A stretch of 64,000 bases of DNA, taken from assembly GCA_947034885.2 (NCBI GenBank), contig OX344754.2, forward strand, positions 5,773,001-5,837,000. The letters run 5' to 3'. Positions within the stretch are counted from its first letter, which is position 1. Each line of letters opens with the position of its first letter. The notes below the pieces were generated by a model. That model made no database searches, had not been told where the DNA came from, and saw only the letters and a list, made by a program, of their open reading frames with translations. The translations under genes were made by a program, and so were the position numbers. Origin of the DNA: Thuidium tamariscinum (taxonomy: Eukaryota; Streptophyta; Bryopsida; Hypnales; Thuidiaceae). This document shows positions 1 through 12,280 of this stretch, piece after piece.

Positions 1-529
1 TAAACAAAGAATAAATATTCACTACTAGAAAATTCAGCGTCCAAAGTCACAGAAAAGTGTTGATTTTGGTTGTTCAATTTTTTGTTGATTTGGACATGTT
101 AACTTGGGCAGTTATCAACAAAAATTTGTTAAAAAATTAACAAAAATTTGTTATCATCAACAAACGTTAGTCAAAATTAACAAAAATTTGTTAAAATTTT
201 TATCAAAAAGTTGTTGATTGACAACAAAAGCATGCTAATTAATTAACAAAAATTTGTTAATTTTGTCAATGTTTTTTCAAAAAAAGAACATTTCATGAAC
301 AATGCCACGTCACCCGAACGCCACGTCAGCACCGCCACCTTGCCACCAAACTGCCACGTCACCCACACATAGCTACGTCATCAAAACCACCTCCATGAAG
401 GTTTGAACTTTGAACCTCATGGTTGAGGTCCAAGGTCCTCAACCATCACACCATCCATAGTGCACCTTGGTTATATATGACATAAGTTTAGTTTTATAAA
501 GTTTCCTCTTATTTTTTCTTCACTATGTT

Positions 530-889
530 AAAATCAGCAGACTTTGGTGGCCATTTAGACATAGAAAAATAATGTTTTTGAAAAAACTTCCAACTAATAA
601 AAGTTGTCATATTTAACTAAATTTCATTTCCGAAAATCCGTTTGAGATTTAAAGTTTTTAATCAAAAGTTATGGGCAAAAATCAGAGAAGGTTTTTTAAA
701 GTGTGAAATACATTGTTCATTCCAACCCTTCTCTGATTTTTGCCTATAACTTTTGATTGAAAACTCTAAATCTCAAACGGATTTTTGGAGATGAAAGTTA
801 GCTGAATATGACAACTTTTTTTTAGTTGAAAGTTGTTTCGAAAAAGTTATTTTTCTATGTCTAAATGACCACCAAAGTCTGTTGATTTT
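530..889. repeat. Long hairpin (foldback) inside the CACTA element
   Basis: Arm 530-694 is the imperfect reverse complement of arm 724-889, with a loop of about 30 bases. Example pair: CAGACTTTGGTGGCCATTTA at 538 against TAAATGACCACCAAAGTCTG near 863. Arms of about 165 bp would form a long snap-back transcript. It could be a nested foldback MITE or part of the host element's own structure. No target duplication was recognised around it. Confidence 0.85.
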
Positions 890-2580
890 AAAGAACACTA
901 AATTTTTAATGATTGAGTTAGGAAAATTAATGTGAAACTCTTCTAAACCTAAATACATTCGAACATTATATATGGTAAAAACATTAGATTACAAAATTAT
1001 ATATTCTAATTTAAGAAAATTTTATTTCATATTTTCTTTGAGAAATTGAAATCTTTTCATTTATGCATGACATTTTTAGAAAAGAACATTTTAAATAAAT
1101 AAAAAACATCTTTTTATAATACAATAATACGAATATTGCACTTATCAATTATATAATAAGATAATTATAATTTCACTTTAAAAATTATTTTCGAATGCAT
1201 ACTTTAGGTATTTTAAGTGTATGAAAAAAATATTTTGAAAATGTACACACAATCCTCATTGCTACTTTTAGTTCTTATATAAATGTAAAGATCTTTGAAA
1301 TATTTACAAATACATTTTCACATTTACTCACTAAAAATAATAATGATGATATCTTTTTAAAAAAGTGAAATTTTTTATAATGACTTACAATTTTTAGTTT
1401 TAGATTGAAAACACATAAGATTAATTCTTCAAGACAATTTGAAGGAAAAATGTAGCTTGAAGTTCAAGTTTTGCCTATCTTTAAATGAATCTCCTAATTT
1501 AAAAATAGTTTAGAAACTTTTTCAATAGGGAAAAAAAAATATTTCAAACTCTTCTAAATCAAAATAGGAAATTAATAACGAGAATCTTTTTTAATTGAAT
1601 GAGTCTGTTCAAATATTAAAATTAAGAAAAATATTTGGTAAGCATTTATAGATTAGTATTGAATTAACTAAAATTTACAATGAATGTAGTACCCTACTTT
1701 CAAATAAATTTGACAATTTATTATTAAATTGAACATCATTTTCAAGTAGTATGCATATATACACTTTTAGTTTACATCAAAAAAACTTTAGGGTTCAATT
1801 ATATATATAATTTGGAGTTTTAATGGTGAAAATTTTAATAAAATTCAACATATTCTAAAAAATTGAAAAATATTTTGTTAGGAGGTGGATGGTCATTACT
1901 ATTTTTTCAATAATTTGAGATTTAGAATCCAAAGTTTTCTCACATTTCTGGTAATATATTGCAAATGTAATTTAATTCCTATTTTCCTTTGAAATTTTTG
2001 CTGAAAATGTAGTCAAATTATATCCTATGGTCAAATTTATATAAAAAAAAGATAAAAATATAAAGATATAAAGAAATATACATAAATAATTAGCTATAGA
2101 TGAATATAATTTGATTTTAGTATATTTTGAATACATAATTTAATATCTAGAAATGGTTATGACATGATTGTCAATGTATAAGAGAATTTTAAAATTTTAG
2201 TTTTATAAATTTGAATAATAATATTTATTAGTTCAATTTGACTTGAAACTATTCAAATTTCAATGCTATACAATATAAAATTCAAACATAATCAAGTTAT
2301 TTACATAAAATTTGATATAGATTTTGAGTTACATTAGAATTCTAATGAAATTCAAAATGAAATTCAAAATAGTATTATATTTCATATGTGAAATATTTGA
2401 ATAAAATTTGGATTTGATGTTGTATTTCTTAGTTTGTAAAAAATAGTTATAATAGACTTCATGAACTTCTAATTATAAAGCATTTCACCAAAAAAAAGTA
2501 GATTCTAATACATGTTTAGATTGAAGATTCTACTAGATTTTTAGAAGATGTTAAAAAGATTTCTAAAAGATTCCAAATCA

Positions 2581-3060
2581 AATTCTCAAAAGATTTTGAA
2601 TCAAAACCTAAAAAGATTCTTAAAAGATTTCCAAAGATGCCCAATCAAATTCTCAGAAGATTTTGAATCAAAACCTAAAAAGATTCTTAAAAGATTCCCA
2701 AAGATGCTCAATTAGATTCTCAGAAGATTTTGAATCAAAACCTAAAAAGATTCTTAAAATATTCCCAAAGATGCTCAATTAGATTCTCAAAAGATTTTGA
2801 ATCAAAACCTCAAAAGATTCTTAAAAGATTTCCAAAGATGCCAAATTAGATTCTCAAAAGATTATGAATCAAAACCTCAAAAGATTCTTTAAAGATTCTC
2901 TAAAGATTCCAAATCAGATTCTTAAAAAATTCAAATCAAAATTTTCAGAAAGATTCTCAAAAGATTTCCTAGAAGATTCTAAAAGATTCCAAATCAGATT
3001 CTCAAAAAATTCAAATCAAAAATTTCAAAAAGATTCTCAAAAGATTCCCTAAAAGATTCT
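2581..3060. repeat. 67-bp tandem array passing into an 80-bp array
   Basis: The phrase ATTCTCAAAAGATTTTGAAT recurs with an exact 67-base spacing (anchors near 2581, 2648, 2715, 2782 and 2849), giving about five units. It continues into two diverged units of 80 bp (AAATCAGATTCT at 2911 and 2991). All units are built from smaller AAGATTCT/AAAGATTCC words. The ORF at 2864-3052 is only a translation of this array and is not a gene. Confidence 0.9.
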
Positions 3061-3287
3061 AAAAGATTTCACATAAGATTCTTAAAGATTCTTTTAAAAT
3101 ATAACATTTTTTTGTTGATTTGGTCATTGCACTATTCATCAACAAAAACAATGACACATTTTTGTTAATATGTACAAAATGAACAAAAAGTTGTTGATGG
3201 TGTTAGTGCCAATATCAAAATCAACAAAATTTAACAGAAAATTGTTGATGTTTTGTTAATTTGGTCACTATTTTTCTAGTAGTGATT

Positions 3288-4888
3288 GATAAAACTAATA
3301 AACATGATTTTACTTTAGGAAATGAATATTGGAACTATTTTCTTTAATTGATTGTAAGTTGTTGGCAAAAAATCAATGAATTTTTTAAAAATGTACAATT
3401 GTACAATTTTATGTTTCTTTAAATAAAATGTGTTGAATATTTGTAGTGAAATCATGAATTTTATGCAATATTTTCTATTTTTCTATTTTATTATTGGTGA
3501 AATTATTATATATTTTATCATTTTGAAGATCACCAAAAAAATGTTGGAAAATTAAGTTTGTCTTTAAAGATGCTTTTGGACGGTATCTTCACTAGATACA
3601 ACAAATAAACTATTTTTATTAGGTACAACAATCAATATTTTATCATTGTCTTGTACAATTTGAAAATCAAAAAAATTATGCACTTATAATATCCTCTTCA
3701 AAACATCATTTTCAATTTTTGTTTGCAAGATGTATGGTGAATAAACTATTCTAGAAAGAGTGAATTTGAATATGATTTAATTCACTATTCATTTCAATGG
3801 AGTAGTCAACAAATCTTTTAGTGCTGAAGGTGCATCGACAACCACAAAAACAACTTGATTGTGTGAACTACCACATCATCAAGAAGCAGATAACTAATTG
3901 ACTACATCAAGTCTATCCTAGGGTTTGTGTGTTTGCAGTGTGAATGCCGATTACGTTCTACAGTATGAGCGCAAGAATAGGTAAGATTTGAAAAGTCTAA
4001 TTTAGAAGTGAAATTCACTACAGAGTTGTTGCGATAGTTTGTATCTAAAGACAGAGCCAATAAATTAACTTCTGAAGTGAATTTCTAATTCTTTTATTGG
4101 AAGGTGTTAAAAATGTTGAAAATCCTTGGAATCATTCATGTTATGTGTCCTCATTTCTCTCGCTTTAGACTGGTGGCCATTTGACTGCTTTGTAAGTCAT
4201 AGGTTGGCGTTGGCATCTTCCAAAGAAAAAACTCAAATAAAAACCAAACAAGCTTGTATAGAGTATATTAAAAAAATGTCAAAATTAGAAAGAAGACTTC
4301 TTTCTATCACATTTTTCACTCTAAGAGCATCCCCATGCCTAGCTTGGCCAAGGACCACTTGCCATCAATTCAATGAAGCTTGGACCTACCCAAAAAAATT
4401 TGTTCCACCCCAACGCAACCAACAAGCACGAAGGAGCAAACTTTTTCAGATTTTGAGGTGCCACTTAGCAAATTTGAACAAGGAAAACCTTTTTCAATTC
4501 TACAGTGTCTCAGAACTTGGAATTAAATACAAAAAAAAAGCATACTGAGTTGATTCTTCATTTGGTGATAACTCTCCATTTGGTCGAGCCATCATCAAAT
4601 TTGACCAACCCAGCCTTTCTTTTTTTTTCCATATGTGTCGTTCAGCAATTAAAATGGCCAAGCCCGACCACTTACCCAATTTGCATCATATCTTGCATTG
4701 GCATGGAGATGAATTGAGACAATAGAGTTAATTGTGAAGGAAACTTGAGTTTGAAAAGGGGTGTCAATGAAGAAGGTATAATTGAGAATAGTAAAAAAGA
4801 AATGTGGCACCAAACTCCTTCAGATCCCAATTTTGGTGCTCCAAGAAGTCTTTGTCCTGTGTTTTTCCCAAACTCTAACTCTTGGTAT
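3288..4888. other. AT-rich spacer, no gene recognised
   Basis: Short ORFs here (for example 4126-4548) have no initiation context, domain or compositional support. Nothing else is supported. Confidence 0.5.
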
Positions 4889-5156
4889 GGTGAATTTCAT
4901 TAAAATGACAGTATTCCATTAGTTGATAGTTCAAACCACACAGTCTGATATTTAAAACCATCATAGATTTTTGAAATCTATATGTGTTGTAGATGTCTGA
5001 AATCTACACTTGTCCAAGATGTTTCAAAGTGGACAGTTTGAAATCTAAATGGGTCATAGATTTTGGAAATCTATACCATTCCTAGATGTTAGTTTTCAAT
5101 TCAGACCATGGTCTAAAAAATGACATAAGAAACACTGCCATTTTAACAAAATTCAC
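4889..5156. mobile_element. Small terminal-inverted-repeat element (MITE)
   Basis: Left end GGTGAATTTCATTAAAATGA and right end complement GGTGAATTTTGTTAAAATGG pair over about 24 bases with a few mismatches. The interior holds several short hairpins of the form TAGATTT...AAATCTA. A related but shorter element with the core TTAAAATGGNNGTATTCC lies at 30439-30598. No clear target duplication was found, so the superfamily is unassigned. Confidence 0.7.
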
Positions 5157-6793
5157 CATTGGTCCTCGATTGCACATACTTTACGATTAACTCTAATATA
5201 TATTGGATACTGGAGTGGGTTCTCAAATTTCAGTTGTGACTTCATGTTGATTCACGAGGAAAAGTCAGTCAGTCTAATTTTTGATATCCCCAAAGACTCG
5301 AACGTGCACAAGAAGAAAGGGGAGGAGTAGTGATAGGAAGTGGTAGCCGGAGAAAAAGAAAGACGGTCACAGCAAAATCTTGCCCCTCTGTCATGGAAAT
5401 TTCATGAAAAAAAATGTTTTTAAAGAATTGCTAAGTAATTAGAATGAAGATTTAAAACCAAAATTCAGAATTCAAAATCCAACGACATTTCTTGGAACCC
5501 ACTAAACATCAAAGTTCTTTGTTAAATTGGTGAAATTCCTCCTCTTAGGTACTTACTCGTGAGGCCTCCAACGTAAATCTATACCAGTCCTAATTTTTAG
5601 AGCTTTGTGCGGATGAATGATGCAATTGTGACTCCCAAAATCACTCCAATTTTAACAACATTGATGTTACTCTAACTACTTATTACTGCAGTCTGGCTCC
5701 TCAGAACTCCAAACCGATATTATGCAACGCGTTCTGGATAATTGGACAAGGCGTTTCAAAGACTTTCTGGTCCACCGACTAATCCGCTCCATTTATGTGT
5801 ACAGTACGCCATTAAGTGGGTTCTGCACAGTGTAACTAAGATCAAGCTTAGTGGACTTTGCTGCCACCTAGAAGGCACAGCTAGAAGCCTAGTAGCAAGG
5901 GATGATTTGCGTACGTCAATACTGTACAAGCATATTCTATACCGCAACGTCGGTAATTCTTTCACCCGCTCTAAGTTTGAGAGCTCCGTGGACTCGATCT
6001 CCGTCTGAGTGAAGAAAGTCAAGTAAAGGGTTCGATTTAGCTTCATTACACTGGTTACTTAAAGCAGTTGTAATCCTTCATCTTCCACTCGATTTCCAAA
6101 ACTAAACCATTCAATCGAGAGTGGCTTCACATAATACTCCACTCTACTTGAAGGAGGCTTCTGATGAAGTTAATTTGGAGTGCCTTCTCTCCAAGTGAAT
6201 GTCATTTGAGGGTTAAGATGAAGACAATATTTGTACATAAAAGGCACATATAATCATAGTTGGTGGAAACCAAAATTCATGTATGTAAGTACAATAGCAA
6301 TTGAAAATAGAACTTTTCAAAATTGAAATCAATCAAATGATAATCTTAGTTAACTAGGACTTTCATTTAAAATTGAAGTTGGAGCCAAGTTGGAAAACAT
6401 AGCTTTTTATCAAAATTTGATCCTCTACATGAAGAAGGGCTGGATGAAAGGTCCCGTCTTATTAATCAACAAAAATAAACCACAAGCTAGATTCCAAGAC
6501 GAATTGGTTACATGGTTTCTCCAAATCCGATCTCAAATTCTACTTGACCTCAACCATTCTACCTGAACAATATATAATTCTTCTGAGTTTGTTCCAAAGT
6601 TTACAGAAGGAAGCCTTCCCCATCAATCAAAAATGTCCCACTGACACTGACATTCCTGCAACTGAGATCTCGTACTACTGCTTCAAATTGGAAGCCCACA
6701 AATGAAAGATATCTAGAAATCGGAACCGAGTCGAACCATTTCTTTCAACTGCAAGTAACTTAATGTCGACTTCAATTCATTCCAGTAGAGCAG
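5157..6793. other. Intergenic region downstream of the dirigent gene
   Basis: Mixed-composition single-copy-looking DNA. The overlapping ORFs at 5742-6046 on both strands have no recognisable domain and are probably chance. The part next to 6793 is presumably the 3' untranslated and terminator region of the dirigent gene. Confidence 0.4.
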
Positions 6794-7852
6794 CTACTTC
6801 CTGTAAGTGAGGTAGATGTCCCACTGGTACACGTACAGAGACCCCACCGTCGCTTCCAGGAGAGGAGTCAGAATCCCATACCCTGAGTACCCTCGCAGCT
6901 TCCCTGTCCCTCCAGGAACAATGACCTCGTAAGGTGGAGTGGGTGTCTGAATGGTCCCGATCACAGTCAAGCTGCTGCCGTCGTACTTGGATCCCGCCTT
7001 GAAGATGTGCTGCGTGTTGATCTGCGAGCCGCCCGTGGCGATGCCGCTGATGGTGGTCACGACTGCGGTGCCCGTGATGGAACCCAAGAGGAGGCTGTCG
7101 GAGGTGTTGCCGGCTTTCAAGAAATTGTCGACGACGAGGAAAGTGCCCCACCCGATGGCGCTGAAGTTGCCTTGGCCAGTGCCTGCGGCCACGAGAAGGG
7201 TCGAGTTGGCGCCGCCGCGGATCTCGTGGGCGAAGTACGTAAGGTGCAGGGATTTCTTGGCTGAAAAACGCAACAGGGAACACCCAACAAATATTTAATC
7301 GAATGAAACACGAAATTGTAACATCAACACCACAGTTTAATTTTATGATTAATTACGAATCGAAGTTGATAATTGCAGAGCTGCCTGCAACGTTAAGTTC
7401 CGTGAATTCGTGACAAAGTGCACAATAATCTGGAGTTGGTCACAGGCTTGAAATCGATCAAGAGCATTAGATTTGACGCATTGACGGCGTGGTATGATCC
7501 AAAGGTGGAACTACAGTAGCTCTAAGCACACTAGAAACTAAGTTTCCAGCAGAGCATCTATCTGCAGCTGCAATCGATCGGTGGAAAGCGATTTTTGGCA
7601 TAGGCGCATTCTTCTGCATGAGTGTTGTGATCAAGCTAGAACCCAAATCATTTGAAGCATGAAATCGATCAATTGCTAGAGCTAAATGAAACCAACTACC
7701 GATCAACTCCATGAAATGACCCAAACGTAAGAATAATTCTTTCATTTCATGCCGCAGGAGTTGCAAGGGGAAGTGTCGGTACCAGTGACACCTCCGTGCA
7801 GGCTGCACAGGAGAATGCACAAGGTGTAAAACGCCAGAACCCGTGTCGCCAT
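6794..7852 (-). CDS. Dirigent-like protein, two exons (exon 1 7783-7852, exon 2 6794-7260)
   Basis: Exon 2 encodes a typical dirigent domain, a small secreted beta-barrel that steers radical coupling of phenolics in the cell wall. It has an LTYFAHEI start strand, TLLVAAGTGQGNFSAIGWGT (residues 37-56 of the model below), central TGTAVVTT, then GGTGKLRGYSGYG and a C-terminal YVYQWDIYLTYR. A hydrophobic signal peptide beginning MATRVLAFYTLCILLCSLHG is encoded at 7852-7783. Splicing is inferred: donor GT at 7782-7781 (after GTCACTG) and acceptor CGTTTTTCAG at 7270-7261 join in phase, making a GCC alanine codon, with an intron of 522 bp. The predicted protein is about 178 residues, normal for the family. 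The donor GTACCG is weak. Reading on without splicing meets TGA soon after a Cys-rich stretch, so an alternative donor is possible. G+C content is well above the flanks, as expected for a real gene among AT-rich repeats. Confidence 0.82.
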
Positions 7853-7999
7853 AGTTGCCTGCTGCCTGCAAATCGATTGAAAATGCGCTCGCTCTCGCTA
7901 GCTGTGAGGCAAGCACTGAGTACTATGCACTTGCATACGAGAAACTTGAGACAAAGACTGAAGGAGAAGTGGTGTGATGTATAGGCTCGGGTGCGGCTT

Positions 8000-8010
8000 A
8001 ATTTATATGA
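8000..8010 (-). promoter_or_regulatory. TATA box of the dirigent gene
   Basis: On the minus strand this reads TCATATAAATT, about 150 bases upstream of the ATG at 7852. That spacing leaves a leader of roughly 120 bases. No other promoter-like element stands out closer to the start. Confidence 0.55.
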
Positions 8011-8317
8011 GATCGATCGTGGAGGCCCCCACTTTCAAAAGCCTAGACTTCCTGCGCTTGGTTTAGTACATCAAAGTCAGACTAAGTAAACCGCCAAGTC
8101 GGGAGCTTTCTGCGAGTTCGCAAATAGAAGTTCTGGAGCAACAAAGTCAGAGTCCGCATTCGCGGATACTGCTTCTGCGAAGAAGGACTGAAGAACGGAA
8201 ACCCATGCTGGCGTAGGAAAATTAACCGGCCGCTTAATGCTGAGTCATCCACTTGGTGATATAATGGTGGACTACTGTACCCTCTGGCGTTGCCATAATG
8301 AAAATGAAACGGTAAAA

Positions 8318-8452
8318 GTAATTTTCTAAACTTTTTAGAGCCAAAAACAACTCGAAAAATCCATAACTTTTTTAGAGTGAGTCTACACATCATGAAACCA
8401 AGCTCATGCACCCACCTCACGAAGGGTTTCTTGATGGTACCAAGCATCCAAC
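8318..8452 (-). repeat. Dispersed repeat E, copy 1
   Basis: On the minus strand it contains CTTGGTACCATCAAGAAA, a GTGCATGAGCTTGGTTTCAT block, AAAGTTATGGATTTTTCGAG and TTTAGAAAATTACTTTTAC. The same blocks in the same order occur twice in tandem on the plus strand at 41261-41540. Class unknown and no termini defined. Confidence 0.65.
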
Positions 8453-8489
8453 TAGGGACACATGGGCTGGAAGATCTCAACATGACAAA

Positions 8490-10250
8490 CACACAAACAT
8501 CTTAAATTGTAGATGGTGAATGTTTTGGAATGATCTCCTCAATATTATACGCAAACTTGGTCACATTTTTATCTAAAACTCTAAATATTGAATTTCATTT
8601 AAATGTTAGTCATTCCACAATTTTGCCACTTTTATTGTTTAATCTATGTGGTCTAACATTTTTACCTATCCTAGATGGTTTAAACTCTATGATTCTGAAA
8701 TGGCATATGGAATACTACTATTTTAATGAAAAATGCCATTTAATTGCTTACTAATAGTTATGGATTCTCTACTAAAAAGTAAACTGTGAAGTCTATAATT
8801 AATTGAAAGAGACCAATTTTGAGTATATAATTTTGAATATGTAATTTCTGTATGCAATTTTGGCTTTGCATAACAAATCAAATGAGGTTTTAGAAGCATG
8901 TTGGTAATGGTGTAGAAGGCTATTTTTTTGGTCTGGCATTTTTTGTCACATTCATCCTCATTTTTTTCTACAGGCTTGAAGCTGGCCATTTTTTTTAAGG
9001 AAACATTAGAGAAATTTTGAATCCTCAAAGAGGCCCTTAAGAATTGATACACAAAGCTATTTATTGAAGGCTAGAGTTGATAGCCTAAGTACACAATATG
9101 TGTCACTACCTTGTGTAAATCTCATCAGGTACTTTTGAATTTGTCAATGTAAAACATTCACTTATAGTACCAAGGACTTGAATGATAAAAAATATCTATT
9201 GTTCTATTGTCCAATAAGAGGCATTTCATGGTGCAAACATCATGAACCATGAAGTGCCAATGATCTTATAAAAAAAAAGTCTCACTCATAGTACTAAAAA
9301 CACATGAGCCATTAGTACTTAAATGCACGAAATTTGTCCTTCTCCAAATAAAATAATCCCTCAATGTACTTAAAATTTGAATGACAAGAACTACCTAATG
9401 TCCTATTATCATATAAAAAAAACATGTACCTTTATAAACATCATGATATTAAAATGGGTGGAAATAGGGTGGAAAAAAATTGTCCTTTCTTTGACAAGTA
9501 TGCATTGAAATCCAATTGAGGACCCCAATTGAAGCCATTTTACAAGTCTCTTTGACGGTTCAAAATTTCTCTAATGTTGGACATTCAATTGCCAAAAAAA
9601 GAACGGTACTTCAGCCACAAATGACTTGCCGTTGACCTTATTGTTGACAACTAGTCTTCAAAGTCATCCATGAGACGCTTTTGATCCTCAATGTCTTTCA
9701 AAGAATAACTAAAGAAATACCGATGAAACTTCCTTATGTTGGCCAGCAGGTATTATGCCTAGGTAGATACATTGAATGAGGGACATATTAATTAATTTTA
9801 AGATTGGGGTTGGTTGAGGCATCAATTACAGTACAAGACATTTTTTATTTCACTGTACAAGCTTTTTCAAGGATGCAACAGGGCTACCATGTGTTTGTTG
9901 AAAAGTGTTGTTGGATCGTGTGCCTGTCCCATCCAGTACGTTTTCCAGTGGAAAAATGTGTGGATTTTGTATCCTACTTGCTACACAATTCTGGGCAATT
10001 TGGGGCTCTTTGTTAAATGAAACATAAATCACATGCATCACTGAATGATTGGGGATGACCACATGTGACGAAGTTGAACTATACTTAGTATTGTTGAATG
10101 GTTTTAGAATGTTTTTTTCAAGCTTGCACATAACTTAGTAGGAAGAAGAAACATGTTGAGAGTTTGGCTTTTGTGGGTGGTGCGGGTGGGGTCTTTCTCT
10201 GGTGCACCAGAACAAAAAAATTGGGCTACAGGACCAGAACAAAAAAAATT
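8490..10250. other. AT-rich spacer, no gene recognised
   Basis: Only short unsupported ORFs (for example 8723-9052 and 9804-10131, overlapping on both strands). No domains, RNA genes or clear transposon ends were seen. Confidence 0.45.
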
Positions 10251-10254
10251 GGGC

Positions 10255-10868
10255 TATATGAGAGGGCTCTCAAACTGAGCGGGCATTTTCAACCATCCAG
10301 TAGGGGCTCTGAAATGGACATGTGAACTTTGGGAAAAAAAACTCTGGATTAATCTGGATTACAATGGAGCTTGATGAGATCTGTTTTAACTTCTTCAATG
10401 AATGGTTTAAGAACCACAATTGGTTCATTCTTAACTAACTGGCTAGGTGTCTACTAACATAATTCAAATTAGAATCTGTTGTTCAATTACCTTCTTACAA
10501 GTATTAAAAAATCTGAAATAATGATTAGATCAAGCATTCCTTTCAGATTTTGAAAGGGACACTTTTAGAAATCATTTCAATTATTTTACCAATCTTGCAA
10601 TGCTAGTTTTGGAACAAGGACTGATTTTTTTTCAAACTATGCATGGATGGATTTCCAAGGGCCTATGATCACATATAGGGACCTATAACAAACTGTGTTT
10701 GAAAATTCATAACTAATTCAATAATGCTTCAAAAAATATAAAACGACTTGTGTTAGATTCCTCATCTATTTTTCTATCACTGAAAAATAAACTAAAAATA
10801 TTCTCATATCAAGAGATACACGAAAAAGGCACATCAGTGCTTAGGTGCTTGCTTTTTGAGCCTCTTAC
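10255..10868. repeat. Dispersed repeat G, copy 1 (second copy 23930-24532)
   Basis: Both copies run in the same direction from GAGAGGGCTCT.AAACTGAG through GGCATTTTCAAC and GCATGGATGGATTTCCAAGG to CACATCA.TGCTT and GCTTTTTGAGCCTCTTAC. They are collinear over about 610 bases with scattered substitutions. No protein is encoded. It may be part of a larger old element whose ends are lost. Confidence 0.8.
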
Positions 10869-10904
10869 CTTAAAATGGGCTAAAATGGCATTTTTTGGAG
10901 AATT

Positions 10905-11620
10905 GTTGTAGAGAGTGAAGAAAAAATCATATCAAATAGAAAATTATCTCAAAAAATCTGAAATTTTCACCATGTATGTACATTACAATGACAAACATAA
11001 TGGTGTACACTCAATTTTTGTGTCCTATAATTAAAATGCACTAGACATTGAAAATACATACAAAGTTCAAGTATAAATTTTCAAAAAGGTATGCTTGATC
11101 TACAATGTTGAATAATCCTTAAAGGATGGATCTATAACCATTGATTTCAAGCTTGGTTGCTTGTCACTCCATTTGTTGCCATTTTAGAACTAGATATGTC
11201 ACTACAAGAAAATGGGGGTATAAATGACTTGTCCACAATGACTACACCAACAACAATGACTGCAAAATGACTACAAAATGACTATTTTGCAGTCATTGTT
11301 GTTGGTGAAGTCATTGTGGACAAGTCATTTATACCCCCATTTTCTTGTAGTGTGTATGAAAAAAATTTAATTTATTTTTCAAAGATGAAATCCATGTTTT
11401 TTCTACTTCAAAGAAAATTCATTTTTCCGAGAATTATTGAAGAAAGAGTGAAGAAAAAGTCATATCAAATAGAAAATTATTGTCTCAAAAAATCTAAAAA
11501 TTTCACCATGTGTGTACATTACAATGACAAACATAATGGTGTCAAGAATGGTGTACACTCAACTTTTGTGTCCTTCTATAATTAAAATGCACTTGACATT
11601 GAAAATACATACAAAGTTCA
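10905..11620. repeat. Direct repeat pair flanking a CACTA hairpin
   Basis: Segment 10905-11070 (AAAATCATATCAAATAGAAA ... CATACAAAGTTCAA) is repeated at 11443-11620 with small indels, for example an extra GTCAAGAATG. The MITE at 11200-11352 lies between the two copies. This is probably an older tandem duplication of unclassified DNA. Confidence 0.8.
11200..11352. mobile_element. CACTA-type hairpin MITE, nearly perfect
   Basis: Starts CACTACAAGAAAATGGGGGT and ends with its complement. The arms of about 68 bases differ at a single position that I can see, around a short loop of TGACTACAAAATGA. It is flanked by the direct repeat TGT (11197-11199 and 11353-11355), the 3-bp duplication of CACTA elements. 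At 153 bp it cannot encode a transposase. The near identity of the arms points to a young insertion. Confidence 0.93.
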
Positions 11621-12271
11621 AACCACAATAAAATATTCAATATTACAAATTTTCACAAATTATCAATTAAAGTAGAAACTAAAGTAGAAGACCTTTATTT
11701 CATTAGATGGACTCAAACTCAAAAAATATCATTTTTGTGGAGAAATTTTAGACCTACCCAATTTCTCAAAATACACTAAAATGGCAAATTTTGCCGTCCA
11801 TTTTTTTATTTACATGAGAACAAACATTATTTGGACTAAAAACTCAACTGAATATTCTTTGTAACTCAACATGAAAGGTCAAAAAAATGGATGAAAAACT
11901 GCTTCTACATTATAGTTAGGACCTTGGACTATCATCCAAAGACCACAAAATGACATCCATGGCAGTCTAGGGATAAACAATAAGAATAGTACAGAGCACA
12001 CAAATCATATTGATAGAATTTTTCAATGTCTTTACATACTGGCTCAGTAAGCAAGAAGGGTGTTTAGTTAAGTAATAAAACAAAAGAGACTAAATTGATT
12101 GTTTTGTCAAGATGGACAAGTAGGAATGGAGGAAGAGAAGTTTCATTGATTTGGGTGGACAATCTCATTAGTAGAGGGTTGCTAAGTTTGAGAGAATCTA
12201 ATATGTATGTTGTTTTTATTGTATCTTTTCCCACCCAATGGTACTAGTATGTGAGCATGAAAGTGTGAGCA
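11621..12271. other. AT-rich spacer, nothing recognised
   Basis: No ORF, RNA gene or transposon terminus that I can support. Confidence 0.4.
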
Positions 12272-12280
12272 TGTGACATG

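Larger units (their letters stand above)
20..3284. mobile_element. Non-autonomous CACTA (En/Spm-type) transposon
   Basis: The element begins CACTACTAGAAAA and ends with the complementary TTTTCTAGTAGTG. It is flanked by the 3-bp direct repeat ATT (17-19 and 3285-3287), the terminal signature and target duplication of the CACTA superfamily. Both subterminal zones hold many copies of a self-complementary AACAAAAATTTGTT-like motif or pieces of it (about 110-265 and 3110-3260). Such clustered subterminal motifs are the usual binding sites for the CACTA accessory protein TnpA. No transposase ORF is present, so it would need a helper. The interior is AT-rich filler containing a foldback hairpin (530-889) and a tandem array (2581-3060). 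The termini are well preserved, so insertion is probably not ancient. Confidence 0.92.

Noticed and set aside
2864..3052. Lys/Phe/Ser-rich ORF
   Set aside because: Pure translation of a tandem repeat inside a CACTA element.
4126..4717. ORFs of 140 and 70 residues
   Set aside because: Start context and composition are those of AT-rich spacer; no recognisable motif.
6951..7311. Plus- and minus-strand ORFs overlapping the dirigent exon
   Set aside because: They are other-frame readings of the GC-richer exon; only the 6794-7260 frame gives the dirigent domain.
7467..7984. ORFs over dirigent exon 1 and its intron
   Set aside because: No domain; they overlap the signal-peptide exon in other frames.
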